A stretch of 28,499 nucleotides of DNA, taken from positions 1-28,499 of the forward strand of contig JAQTMA010000029.1 in assembly GCA_028714615.1 (NCBI GenBank), in the 5' to 3' direction. This DNA is from Anaerolineaceae bacterium (GTDB lineage: Bacteria > Chloroflexota > Anaerolineae > Anaerolineales > Anaerolineaceae). Position 1 is the stretch's first letter. The number at the start of each line of letters is the position of its first letter. A program made the translations under genes and the position numbers. Positions 7,496 through 14,467 of the stretch are shown here, piece after piece. The notes under the pieces were generated by a model. It was not told the origin of the DNA. It did not search any database and worked only from the letters and a program-made list of their open reading frames with translations.

Positions 7496-8434
7496 CTATT
7501 TTAGCCAGAAGAACAACCCTTTTAGAGTGATGGCATATACCCGGTAAGGTTTCGGCCCGATCAGGGTGGTATCGTTGATAAAGACGGTTGGTGTGCCGTA
7601 GAAGTGGGTCTTGACGATTTCTGCCATCTGCTTTTTGACGATCTCTTCCGTCTGCGGGGCAGCCACACATTGATTTATCGCCTTGACATCCAAATTGAGC
7701 TGCGTCAGCGTGGACTGGATGAACGCATCCGTATCCAGTGTGGCTTTATCGGTATTGAAGAAGATATCGTTCATTTCCCAGAGTTTATCTGGGTTTTGCT
7801 GGTTCACGCAGTAACCCAGTTTCGAGAAATAATCATTACTTTCTTTGACCGGAAAATGCAAGAAAATGAAGTTGGTTTTAAATTTCTTCACCAGCTCACG
7901 CACCAAGGGATACGCCTTGCGGGAATAATCGCAATGATAACAACCGAGAAAAACAACCGTATCCGGCGAATCCTGGTGAATAGCAGGAAAGCCGGTCAGG
8001 TCGATCCCCTTGAGGGTGACGTCTTTTTCAGTGGTTGCTTTTGCGGTGCATTGCTGGCTCACGCCGGAAATCTGGTTGTTGTTACCTTTGGGGTCAAATA
8101 CACACAGCGAAGATGAGTTAAGTCCGTTACAACTGCCAGTTACGTAAAAAAGGTAGACTCCGCGAACAGCCCAAATGCTGCTGCCGAGCATTAAGATAAA
8201 GAAAATCCACGAAAAGATCTCAAAATTCTTATTCAACACCATCGCAGCCGTCTCTGAGCGGGTGATCACACTACCCAGAATCCTGGCTTTCATTTTCTCG
8301 TCAAACCCGGTATTGCATGGGCGCAAGGTCACTCGGCGAAGCACGCAATCCAATGCTTCCTTGGCCAACTGGCGGTTGGTTGCGCTGAAAATCCCCAATA
8401 TTCCCAGGACGACGAAAGCGATGATGCAAAACAT
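7496..8434 (-). CDS. Membrane-anchored DsbA-like thiol-disulfide oxidoreductase
   Basis: The N-terminal part has two membrane segments (about 3-18 and 73-96) joined by a basic loop with Cys30 and Cys40. A thioredoxin-like domain of DsbA/BdbD type follows (about 130-312), with the active site CYHC at 165-168, two more cysteines (GYCVN and NQCVA) and a cis-proline loop GTPTVFIND. I expect this domain to lie outside the membrane, where it would oxidise or isomerise protein thiols. The two-helix N-terminal region looks like a conserved module, because its sequence is ordered rather than linker-like, but I cannot name it. The gene begins 4 bp after the stop of the cysteine desulfurase gene, so the two are probably co-transcribed and possibly translationally coupled. 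Confidence 0.8.
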   Translation of the reverse strand: MFCIIAFVVLGILGIFSATNRQLAKEALDCVLRRVTLRPCNTGFDEKMKARILGSVITRSETAAMVLNKNFEIFSWIFFILMLGSSIWAVRGVYLFYVTGSCNGLNSSSLCVFDPKGNNNQISGVSQQCTAKATTEKDVTLKGIDLTGFPAIHQDSPDTVVFLGCYHCDYSRKAYPLVRELVKKFKTNFIFLHFPVKESNDYFSKLGYCVNQQNPDKLWEMNDIFFNTDKATLDTDAFIQSTLTQLNLDVKAINQCVAAPQTEEIVKKQMAEIVKTHFYGTPTVFINDTTLIGPKPYRVYAITLKGLFFWLK

Positions 8435-8438
8435 GGGC

Positions 8439-9650
8439 TTAGAGAATCCTTCCGATTTTCTTGAGGTTGGCTGCGAATAATTCAGCTTCTTCGAGGGTAT
8501 TGTAGAAGTATAGGGAAGCCCTCACACTGCCCTTGATATTATGGGCATGAAACCAGGAGTGGACGCAATGCTGTCCGGACCGCACCAGGATGCCAGCCAT
8601 CTGGTCGAGCATCAAAGCCACCCGATGTGAATCCACGCCGTCGAGATAGAAGGAGACGATGCCGCCGCGCAGTTTAGGGTCGGTCGGGCCGATCCATCTT
8701 AACTTAGGCATATCCTTGATTTCGGCGGTGATACTCTCATTGAGCAGCAGTTCTTGTTTTTGAATGGCATCGAAACCGACCCGATCCAGGTATTGGACGG
8801 CAGCACCCAGCCCAATGATTCCGGCGTAGTCTTGCAGCCCGGCCTCGAACTTTTCGGGAGGTGGTAAGAACTCGCAGGAGTCGTAGGTGGATGAGAGCAC
8901 CGTATCTCCACCGACCAGGAATGGATCGAGGCCTTCGAGCAGGTGGTATTTTCCATAGAGCACTCCGCTCCCGGAAGGACCGAGCATCTTGTGCCCCGAA
9001 AAGGCCAGGAAATCTACGTCCAGGCTCTTAACATTGACCTTCTTGTGGGGCGCGGTCTGGGCGGCATCCAGAAGCACCAAAGCTCCGTTGCGGTGGGCTT
9101 TCTGGATGATCTCCTGTGCGGGGATGGTAACGCCATCCAGGTTGGACGTATAACCCAGTGCTACCAGCTTGACCTGGTCATCCAGAAATTGCTCAAAACC
9201 CTCCAGGTCGAACGTGTTATCTGCCCTGGAAGGAACCCGCTTCAGCACGATGGCTTTTTTCTGGGCCAACATTTGCCAGGGAATCAAGTTGGAGTTGTGT
9301 TCTTTATCGGAGATCAGGACGGCGTCACCCGCCTTCAGTTGCAGGGAATTGGCAACCAGGTTGATCCCCTCGGTCGTATTCCGGGTAAAGACAATCTCTT
9401 CTTTTCGACCGGCGTTGATGAATCTGGCGATGTTTGCTCGCGATTGATCAACCCCGCGGGTGACTTCGGCTGCCAGGCGGTGCATGCTGCGTCCGCTGCA
9501 AGCGGAGGATTCTTCGTAGTATTGACAGATCGCATCAATAACGGAGTGTGGTCGCAGGCTCTGGCAGGCGGTGTCCATGTAAACCACGGGTTTGCGCCCG
9601 TTCCGTTCTTGAAGGATTGGGAAGTCTTGTCGGAGTTTGTTGATATCCAT
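8439..9650 (-). CDS. sufS: SufS-type cysteine desulfurase
   Basis: A PLP enzyme that takes sulfur from cysteine as a persulfide, for Fe-S cluster assembly or other sulfur-transfer pathways, releasing alanine. The PLP lysine is Lys221 in FSGHKMLGPSGSG. The persulfide cysteine is Cys362 in RSGQHCVH, a short catalytic loop as in group II (SufS/CsdA) enzymes. ARFINAGRKEEIVFTRNTTE and LLDAAQTAPHKKV are also typical. I place the start at 9650 (MDINKLRQDFPIL), where SufS proteins normally begin; an in-frame ATG at 9704 would add 18 atypical residues and run through a structured leader. About 403 aa is normal. No sufB, sufC, sufD or sufU gene is next to it, so a special role with the DsbA-like protein and transporter is possible. 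Confidence 0.92.
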   Translation of the reverse strand: MDINKLRQDFPILQERNGRKPVVYMDTACQSLRPHSVIDAICQYYEESSACSGRSMHRLAAEVTRGVDQSRANIARFINAGRKEEIVFTRNTTEGINLVANSLQLKAGDAVLISDKEHNSNLIPWQMLAQKKAIVLKRVPSRADNTFDLEGFEQFLDDQVKLVALGYTSNLDGVTIPAQEIIQKAHRNGALVLLDAAQTAPHKKVNVKSLDVDFLAFSGHKMLGPSGSGVLYGKYHLLEGLDPFLVGGDTVLSSTYDSCEFLPPPEKFEAGLQDYAGIIGLGAAVQYLDRVGFDAIQKQELLLNESITAEIKDMPKLRWIGPTDPKLRGGIVSFYLDGVDSHRVALMLDQMAGILVRSGQHCVHSWFHAHNIKGSVRASLYFYNTLEEAELFAANLKKIGRIL

Positions 9651-9667
9651 GATCCAGCCTTGTGGTG

Positions 9668-9718
9668 ATCCACACTCCGGGTGCAGTGCGTGGATGAGGA
9701 GCATCAGGCTCCACCCGG
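9668..9718 (-). promoter_or_regulatory. Structured leader of the cysteine desulfurase gene
   Basis: Just upstream of the sufS start are two overlapping pairings. ATCCAC (9668-9673) plus CACT (9673-9676) can pair with AGTG (9685-9688) and GTGGAT (9690-9695), leaving CCGGGTGC in the loop. That loop (9677-9683) is exactly complementary to CACCCGG at 9712-9718. The leader could therefore switch between two stems or form a pseudoknot close to the ribosome-binding site. It matches no riboswitch class I know. Confidence 0.3.
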
Positions 9719-9817
9719 AATAATCTATGGGTCGATCGGAATGAGACCAAGTATAACCGAAAATTTTTCAGATTCGCGCCAGGGGATACCATTAATATGG
9801 TTTTTCCACCTTCGAGA

Positions 9818-9838
9818 AATTCGTGAAATTAGCGGATT
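9818..9838 (+). repeat. Single copy of an AATTCGYG-type intergenic repeat
   Basis: The stretch AATTCGTGAAATTAGCGGAT at 9818-9837 matches the right arm of the palindromic element at 10529-10589 (AATTCGCGTAATTCGCGGAT), in the same orientation. It lies between the sufS leader and the ferritin terminator. It looks like a degenerate member of a dispersed intergenic repeat family. Confidence 0.45.
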
Positions 9839-9866
9839 GGTTTTCTTACTCAGCCGCGTCTGCCTG

Positions 9867-9910
9867 TAAAACACCAGCCCCCCTGGTGAACTGAGCCGGG
9901 GGGGCGGTGT
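9867..9910 (-). terminator. Rho-independent terminator of the ferritin gene
   Basis: On the minus strand, ACACC/GGTGT (9906-9910 with 9871-9875) and a run of six C pairing with G (9898-9904 with 9878-9883) form a GC-rich stem. It is followed by TTTTA (9871-9867). It starts about 43 bp after the ferritin stop codon. Confidence 0.6.
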
Positions 9911-9952
9911 ACAGTCCCATGTCCAACAGGTAATTATGCTTTTGTCAAACCG

Positions 9953-10450
9953 TTATTCAGCCGAGCCGCGCTTGCCGAGGCGGTGGTCGAGCTGGTATAG
10001 GCTACCGACACTCGATCCAATTTTATTGAGCATATCCAGGATTTGCGAGGCGGTCTTTTCCTCTTCCACCTGTTCAGTAACGAACCATTGCAAGAATATC
10101 TGGCTGGCTGTGTCTTTTTGTTCTGTTGCCACGCCATATAGCTCATTGATCAACCCGGTTACCTTCTGCTCGTGATCGTAACTCTGTTGAAAGATATCCT
10201 GAGGGGAGGCAAAATCAACGGGGGGTTGAGGAATGGCCTGCAAAACTACCTTGCCGCTCCGGTCCAGGATGTACTCATAGAATTTCATTGCGTGTTTTTG
10301 TTCTTCTTGGGATTGAACGCGCATCCAGGTGGCAAATCCGGGCAGGTTGGCCAGTTCGAAATAGGCTGACATCGAAAGGTAAAGGTAAGCAGAATATAAT
10401 TCGTGCCTGATCTGGTTATTCATGGCATCTAAAACGGGTTTAGTGATCAT
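9953..10450 (-). CDS. ftnA: Ferritin (non-haem, FtnA-like)
   Basis: A 24-mer-forming iron storage protein that oxidises Fe(II) at a di-iron ferroxidase site and stores it as a ferric mineral core. All ferroxidase and nearby residues of E. coli FtnA occur at the same numbers: Glu17, Glu49, Glu50, His53, Glu94, Glu126, Gln127, Glu129 and Glu130. The haem-ligand Met of bacterioferritin is not apparent, so ferritin is preferred. Length (165 aa) is typical. AAAGGAG upstream of the ATG supports the start. It is a single-gene unit with its own terminator, and a GATAATGATAAG sequence upstream may be a Fur-type site. It would take up iron under excess or oxidative stress. Confidence 0.96.
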   Translation of the reverse strand: MITKPVLDAMNNQIRHELYSAYLYLSMSAYFELANLPGFATWMRVQSQEEQKHAMKFYEYILDRSGKVVLQAIPQPPVDFASPQDIFQQSYDHEQKVTGLINELYGVATEQKDTASQIFLQWFVTEQVEEEKTASQILDMLNKIGSSVGSLYQLDHRLGKRGSAE

Positions 10451-10515
10451 TCGTTGTGTGTCTCCTTTGGGTGCTGAATATAGGTGGTGATCGATGGATA
10501 CAATTACAGAGCAAA

Positions 10516-10533
10516 GTTACTCTTATCATTATC
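10516..10533 (-). promoter_or_regulatory. Possible Fur-like box upstream of ferritin
   Basis: Minus-strand GATAATGATAAGAGTAAC matches the classical Fur hexamer array (GATAAT repeats) well over the first 11 bases and poorly over the last 6. It lies about 65-85 bp upstream of the ferritin ATG, a sensible place for iron control. Its first bases overlap the adjacent palindromic repeat, so part of the match may be chance. Confidence 0.3.
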
Positions 10534-10589
10534 CGCGAATTTCGCAAATTACGCGAATCACGGTGATAATTCGCGTAATTCGCGGATAA
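10529..10589. repeat. Palindromic REP-like element built from AATTCGCG units
   Basis: The outer arms TTATCCGCGAATT (10529-10541) and AATTCGCGGATAA (10577-10589) are a perfect 13-bp inverted repeat. The inner arms ACGCGAAT (10551-10558) and ATTCGCGT (10569-10576) add 8 bp, with a 9-nt bulge on the left side. The left arm contains a rough 9-nt tandem repetition of TTCGCGNAA. It sits between the 3' end of the xanthine dehydrogenase operon and ferritin, and resembles a short dispersed intergenic palindrome; a related half copy lies at 9818. Confidence 0.6.
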
Positions 10590-10604
10590 CTTCTCGCTGG
10601 AATA

Positions 10605-10642
10605 AGAAGGGCGCAACCGAAAGAAACCTGTTGCGCTCTTCT
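10605..10642 (-). terminator. Stem-loop after the xanthine dehydrogenase operon
   Basis: AGAAGGGCGCAAC (10605-10617) pairs with GTTGCGCTCTTCT (10630-10642) with one mismatch around a 12-nt loop. It starts 24 bp after the stop codon of the molybdenum subunit gene. The minus-strand flank is CTTCTTATTCC, so the U tract is weak. Confidence 0.5.
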
Positions 10643-10665
10643 GCTTTTGGGAAAAAGGGAAGGCT

Positions 10666-13473
10666 TTAAGCCACCTGCAGTTCGCGGATGCCGCGCAAAA
10701 CCGCCTCTTGGTCGACCGGGATGCGGTCCAGGCGCACGCCGACGGCATTGTACAGGGCGTTGGTTATTGCCGGAGCCGTTGGGATGATCACGATTTCGCC
10801 GACGCCCTTGGCGCCGTAGGGTCCCTCGGGCACGGGGCATTCTACTACGATGGGGATGATCTCAGGCGTCAGTGCGATCGACGGCATGCGGTAGCGCGCC
10901 AGCCGGTCGGTGACCACCTGTCCCTGGTCAAGGATAAAGTTCTCCGTCAGGGCATGACCGATCCCCATCATCGCTCCGCCTTCGATCTGGCTGCGCAAGC
11001 CCAGCGGATTCACCGCGTACCCCACGTCATTGGCGCTGACCAGGCGCCGCACGCTTACCTCACCCGTACAGGTGTTAACTTCCACCTCGGCTGCCTGCAC
11101 CGCAAACGAGAAAGCGAAGTGCATATCGCCCCCCTCTCCCAGGGGTTGGGTTTCCGGCGCCCAATACACGGTACTGGCGCGCGGGATGCGCCCACCGGCG
11201 ATGATTTGTTGGGCGGCTTCGGCCATCGTGACGGTACGTTCCTCGATCTGGGCCAGGCCTTCGACATACCGGATGTGGTCTGGCGGTACATCATACAGCT
11301 CCGCCAGGTCGCTGGTCATCATCTCGTGCAGAGCGGTTGCGGCCTCGCGTACTGCATTCCCGGTGACAAATGTTTGGCGTGAGGCAGTCGTCGGGCCGCC
11401 ATCGGGGGTCAGATCTGTGTCGGAGAGCAGGACTCGCACCAGGCTGGGGGAGACTCCGAGCTCTTCAGCAGCGATCAACTGCAGCACGGTAGGCAAGCCC
11501 TGACCGAGTTCTGCCGAAGAAGTGCGCACTTCAAAACTGCCGTCCGGGTGCAACTCGACTTCAGCGCCAGCCTTATCAGGAGCGCCGCCGCCCAAGCCGG
11601 TGTTCTTGTAAGCAGCCGCAATGCCCCAAGCCCGGCGCAGATGCGGAGCGGTCGGGACAGCTTTGCTCTCAAAGGGATGTTCTCCGCCTAACCGGTGTAC
11701 TTCCTTCTCGACCTTGTCGATGCACTCCACCAGGCCGGCGCTGTTGCGCAGGAGCTGCCCGGTGTTGGTGATGCTGCCTTCGCGTAAGGCGTTCACCCGG
11801 CGCAGTTCGAAGGGATCCATACTTAATTCTTCCGCCAGCATGTCCATCATACTCTCGACGGCAAAAGCGGATTGCACTACGCCGAATCCGCGGAAAGCGC
11901 CGGCGGGAGGGTTGTTCGTGTACATGGCGTAACAATCGGCTCGCACGTGGGGCACTTCATACGGTCCGGATGAATGTGTGGTTGCACGGGTCATCACCTT
12001 GTCGCCCAGGGAGGCATAAGCGCCAGTGTCGCCGTACAACTCGGTCTCGAAAGCAGTCAGGCAACCATTGCGTTTGGCGCCAACCTTCACCCGGATCTGC
12101 GTGGCGTGGCGCTTGGGGTGAGCGATCAGGCTTTCCTGGCGGTCATAAAGCAACTTGACCGGTCTGCCGGTGACTTTGGCCAGCATGGCTGCGTGGATCT
12201 GGCCGGCGATATCCTCCTTGCCGCCAAAGCCTCCCCCAATCAACTGGCCGATGATATGCACCTGATGGTCCGGGACGTTCATAACGCGCGCTACCTGCTC
12301 GCGGTCTTCGTAGGGAATTTGCCCGCCGACGTAAACCTCGATGCGGCCATCAGGAGAAATCTGGGAAATGCTGCACTCAGGTTCCATGAAGGCATGGTCA
12401 TGCGTAGGCGTATGGAAGGTGTGCTCTAGTATGACATCAGCATCCGCAAACCCACTGGGCATATCGCCCTTGCGCACCTTGATATGCTTGAGCATGTTTC
12501 CACCGGGGTGAACAACGAATGCCTCCGGCTGGTGCGCCTGCACCGGGTCGCTGATAATCGGAAGCAGGTCGAATTCGACGGTGATGCGTTCGATTGCCTG
12601 GGTTGCGATCTCACGAGTTTCGGCAGCCACGATCGCCACGGCGTCCCCGACCGTGCGGATCTGTTCACCCACACCCACCAGGACTGGCCAATCGTGGATG
12701 ACCAGGCCGTGGTTATGCTCCCCGGGAATATCTTCTGCAGTCAACACCGCTACTACGCCCGGCAAGGCTTTGGCCTGGCTGATATCGATGTTTCGTACCA
12801 TTGCCGAAGGAACCATAGCTCGTTTGACGCGGGCGTGCAGCATACCTTCGAATTGGAGATCATCCGTGAAAATTGCCTGCCCGGTCACCTTTTGCACGGC
12901 ATCCGGGCGTGGTTGTAACGTTCCAACCACCGAGTGCGGATGGCTCGAAGCCGGGATTTCAGGCGCAGGCAGGGGTTCGCCGGTGCGGATGGCATAGGCG
13001 GCAGCCTGGATCGCGTGTATGATGCTGAGATACCCTGCGCAGCGGCACAGCGTGTCTTTCAGGGCGGTCTTGATGTCAGCTTCGCTCGGATCCGAATTGT
13101 GGGCCAGTAGAGCGTAGGCGGTCATTAACTGACCAGGGATGCAGAAACCGCATTGCACGGCGCCGTAATCGATAAAGGCTTGTTGGAGCGGGTGCAGCCG
13201 GGAGGCCTTCCCCGCCACAGGGTCGGCGCTACCCAGCCCCTCGACGGTGATCACCTGCTTGCCGCGGGCTTTCATCACCGGATAAGTGCAAGAAAGCACC
13301 GGTTCGCCATCGATGAGCACAGTGCAAGAACCGCATTCGGCTTCATTACAGCCAATTTTCGTTCCGGTGAGCTTCAGCCGGTAGCGCAGCATGTCGGAGA
13401 GCATCTCCCCGGGGCGCGCGATCAGGGACACCGGTTTCCCATTGACGGTAAATTCGACTCGGTCTAGGATCAT
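10666..13473 (-). CDS. Xanthine dehydrogenase-family molybdenum hydroxylase, fused [2Fe-2S] and molybdopterin subunit
   Basis: A cytoplasmic molybdenum hydroxylase subunit, probably oxidising hypoxanthine/xanthine or a related N-heterocycle. Residues 1-160 form the iron-sulfur part. The plant-type cluster uses Cys42, Cys47, Cys50 and Cys62 (GCNEAECGSCTV); the second cluster uses Cys108, Cys111 (CGFC), Cys143 and Cys145 (CRC). From about 180 the molybdopterin part follows, with GQLIGGGFGGKED, GAFRGFGVVQS, TASRQTFVTGNA and, near the C-terminus, PYGAKGVGEIVIIP with the likely catalytic Glu. In most bacteria these are separate proteins; this fusion, with a separate FAD subunit, resembles E. coli XdhD and the selenium-dependent xanthine dehydrogenases. 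The first codons overlap the FAD subunit gene by 4 bp (ATGA). Substrate is inferred from the importer genes upstream. Confidence 0.9.
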   Translation of the reverse strand: MILDRVEFTVNGKPVSLIARPGEMLSDMLRYRLKLTGTKIGCNEAECGSCTVLIDGEPVLSCTYPVMKARGKQVITVEGLGSADPVAGKASRLHPLQQAFIDYGAVQCGFCIPGQLMTAYALLAHNSDPSEADIKTALKDTLCRCAGYLSIIHAIQAAAYAIRTGEPLPAPEIPASSHPHSVVGTLQPRPDAVQKVTGQAIFTDDLQFEGMLHARVKRAMVPSAMVRNIDISQAKALPGVVAVLTAEDIPGEHNHGLVIHDWPVLVGVGEQIRTVGDAVAIVAAETREIATQAIERITVEFDLLPIISDPVQAHQPEAFVVHPGGNMLKHIKVRKGDMPSGFADADVILEHTFHTPTHDHAFMEPECSISQISPDGRIEVYVGGQIPYEDREQVARVMNVPDHQVHIIGQLIGGGFGGKEDIAGQIHAAMLAKVTGRPVKLLYDRQESLIAHPKRHATQIRVKVGAKRNGCLTAFETELYGDTGAYASLGDKVMTRATTHSSGPYEVPHVRADCYAMYTNNPPAGAFRGFGVVQSAFAVESMMDMLAEELSMDPFELRRVNALREGSITNTGQLLRNSAGLVECIDKVEKEVHRLGGEHPFESKAVPTAPHLRRAWGIAAAYKNTGLGGGAPDKAGAEVELHPDGSFEVRTSSAELGQGLPTVLQLIAAEELGVSPSLVRVLLSDTDLTPDGGPTTASRQTFVTGNAVREAATALHEMMTSDLAELYDVPPDHIRYVEGLAQIEERTVTMAEAAQQIIAGGRIPRASTVYWAPETQPLGEGGDMHFAFSFAVQAAEVEVNTCTGEVSVRRLVSANDVGYAVNPLGLRSQIEGGAMMGIGHALTENFILDQGQVVTDRLARYRMPSIALTPEIIPIVVECPVPEGPYGAKGVGEIVIIPTAPAITNALYNAVGVRLDRIPVDQEAVLRGIRELQVA

Positions 13474-14357
13474 GCAAAAACTACCTGTTCTGCCCGTTTC
13501 CAGGCTTTACCAATAATCTCTTCTAGCAATACTTCGCATAGCTGATAACGGTAGCCAGCGCTGGCGCGTTGCGGGTTGGTGCGGAAGTGCAGGCTGCTCA
13601 AGATGAGTTGTTTGCTTTTTTCCAAGGCTTGCGGCCCGCAGTCCGATCCCAACAAGGCGTTTTCGATCTCATAGGCGCGCTGCGGTACCGGACCGGCTGG
13701 ACCGACCGCGATGCGAATGTCCTCCAACCGGTCGCCATCCCGCTCGACCCACACGGCCAGGTTCAGAATGGGTAAGGCAACACCTTGCGGACGCATGATT
13801 CGCCCGAAAGCGGACGCCTGCCCGGTTTGTCTACCGGGGATATGGAAACCGACGAATATTTCACGGCCGGGGAGCAGGGCGGAAACCCCCGGTCCCAGGA
13901 ATAAGCTGAGCATCGGTTCCAGGCGAGTGCCTTCAGCACTGGCGATTTCGGCCTGGGCGTTCAACGCACACAGGGCGATCATCCCATCTGCTGCAGGGAG
14001 GGCGTGCGCCACGTTGCCCCCCAGGGTGGCCGTGTTGCGTACCTGCGGACCCCCGATCAGCTCACATGCTTCGGCTACCGCCAGGGCGTTTTCGCGCACC
14101 AGGGGAGAGAGGGTGATGGCGCGGACAGGTACGGCTGCGCCGATGAACAGGCTACCGTCGCGCTCCTCGAGGCGGTTCAGTTCGGGAATAGGAGTGAGGT
14201 CTACCAGGGACTGGACGGGCTTGTGCCGTCCCTGCTGGAGCTCAAGCAGGAGATCGGTTCCTCCTGCAATCGGTAATGCTGGGCCTGGTGCAGATTCCAG
14301 GGCGTGCAGGGCTTCGTCAATCGACTCGGCCAATACGTAATTCGACCAAAGGCTCAT
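13470..14357 (-). CDS. Molybdenum hydroxylase FAD-binding subunit
   Basis: The electron-transfer subunit (295 aa) that carries FAD and passes electrons from the FeS clusters to the acceptor. The two flavin motifs of the CoxM/XdhB family are present: PIAGGTDLLLE near residue 30 and ATLGGNVAHALPAAD near residue 110. The C-terminal CO dehydrogenase-type flavoprotein domain is of normal size. AAGGAG lies 11 nt upstream of the ATG. It follows the importer ATPase gene by 110 bp and overlaps the fused FeS-Mo gene by ATGA, so the two enzyme genes are translationally coupled. Confidence 0.92.
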   Translation of the reverse strand: MSLWSNYVLAESIDEALHALESAPGPALPIAGGTDLLLELQQGRHKPVQSLVDLTPIPELNRLEERDGSLFIGAAVPVRAITLSPLVRENALAVAEACELIGGPQVRNTATLGGNVAHALPAADGMIALCALNAQAEIASAEGTRLEPMLSLFLGPGVSALLPGREIFVGFHIPGRQTGQASAFGRIMRPQGVALPILNLAVWVERDGDRLEDIRIAVGPAGPVPQRAYEIENALLGSDCGPQALEKSKQLILSSLHFRTNPQRASAGYRYQLCEVLLEEIIGKAWKRAEQVVFA

Positions 14358-14390
14358 AGGATCGGTGGACTCCTTGTGGGATGGCGGTAC

Positions 14391-14410
14391 TTTTCGACGG
14401 GCTCAGGGAC
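14391..14410 (+). repeat. Widespread TTCGACGGGCTCAGGGACC-type intergenic repeat
   Basis: TTTTCGACGGGCTCAGGGAC at 14391-14410 matches a short sequence (CTTCGACrrGCTCAGGGACC) that I recall scattered between genes in many unrelated bacterial genomes. Here it lies in the 110-bp spacer between the ATPase gene and the FAD subunit gene. Only one copy is visible, so the call rests on memory of the motif. Confidence 0.45.
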
Positions 14411-14467
14411 CCGACGCCGGCACGATGTTCGATTGCCGACCACCGATTATGAGATGTATACGATCTA

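Noticed and set aside
8943..9668. 241-codon frame antisense to sufS
   Set aside because: It mirrors a conserved full-length desulfurase gene; long antisense frames are common at this GC content.
10529..10589. CRISPR-like repeats
   Set aside because: The 9-nt units are adjoining and palindromic with no unique spacers, and no cas genes are present.
10708..13467. Several plus-strand frames across the molybdenum hydroxylase gene
   Set aside because: All cysteine, molybdopterin and catalytic motifs are in the minus-strand frame; the plus frames are shadows.
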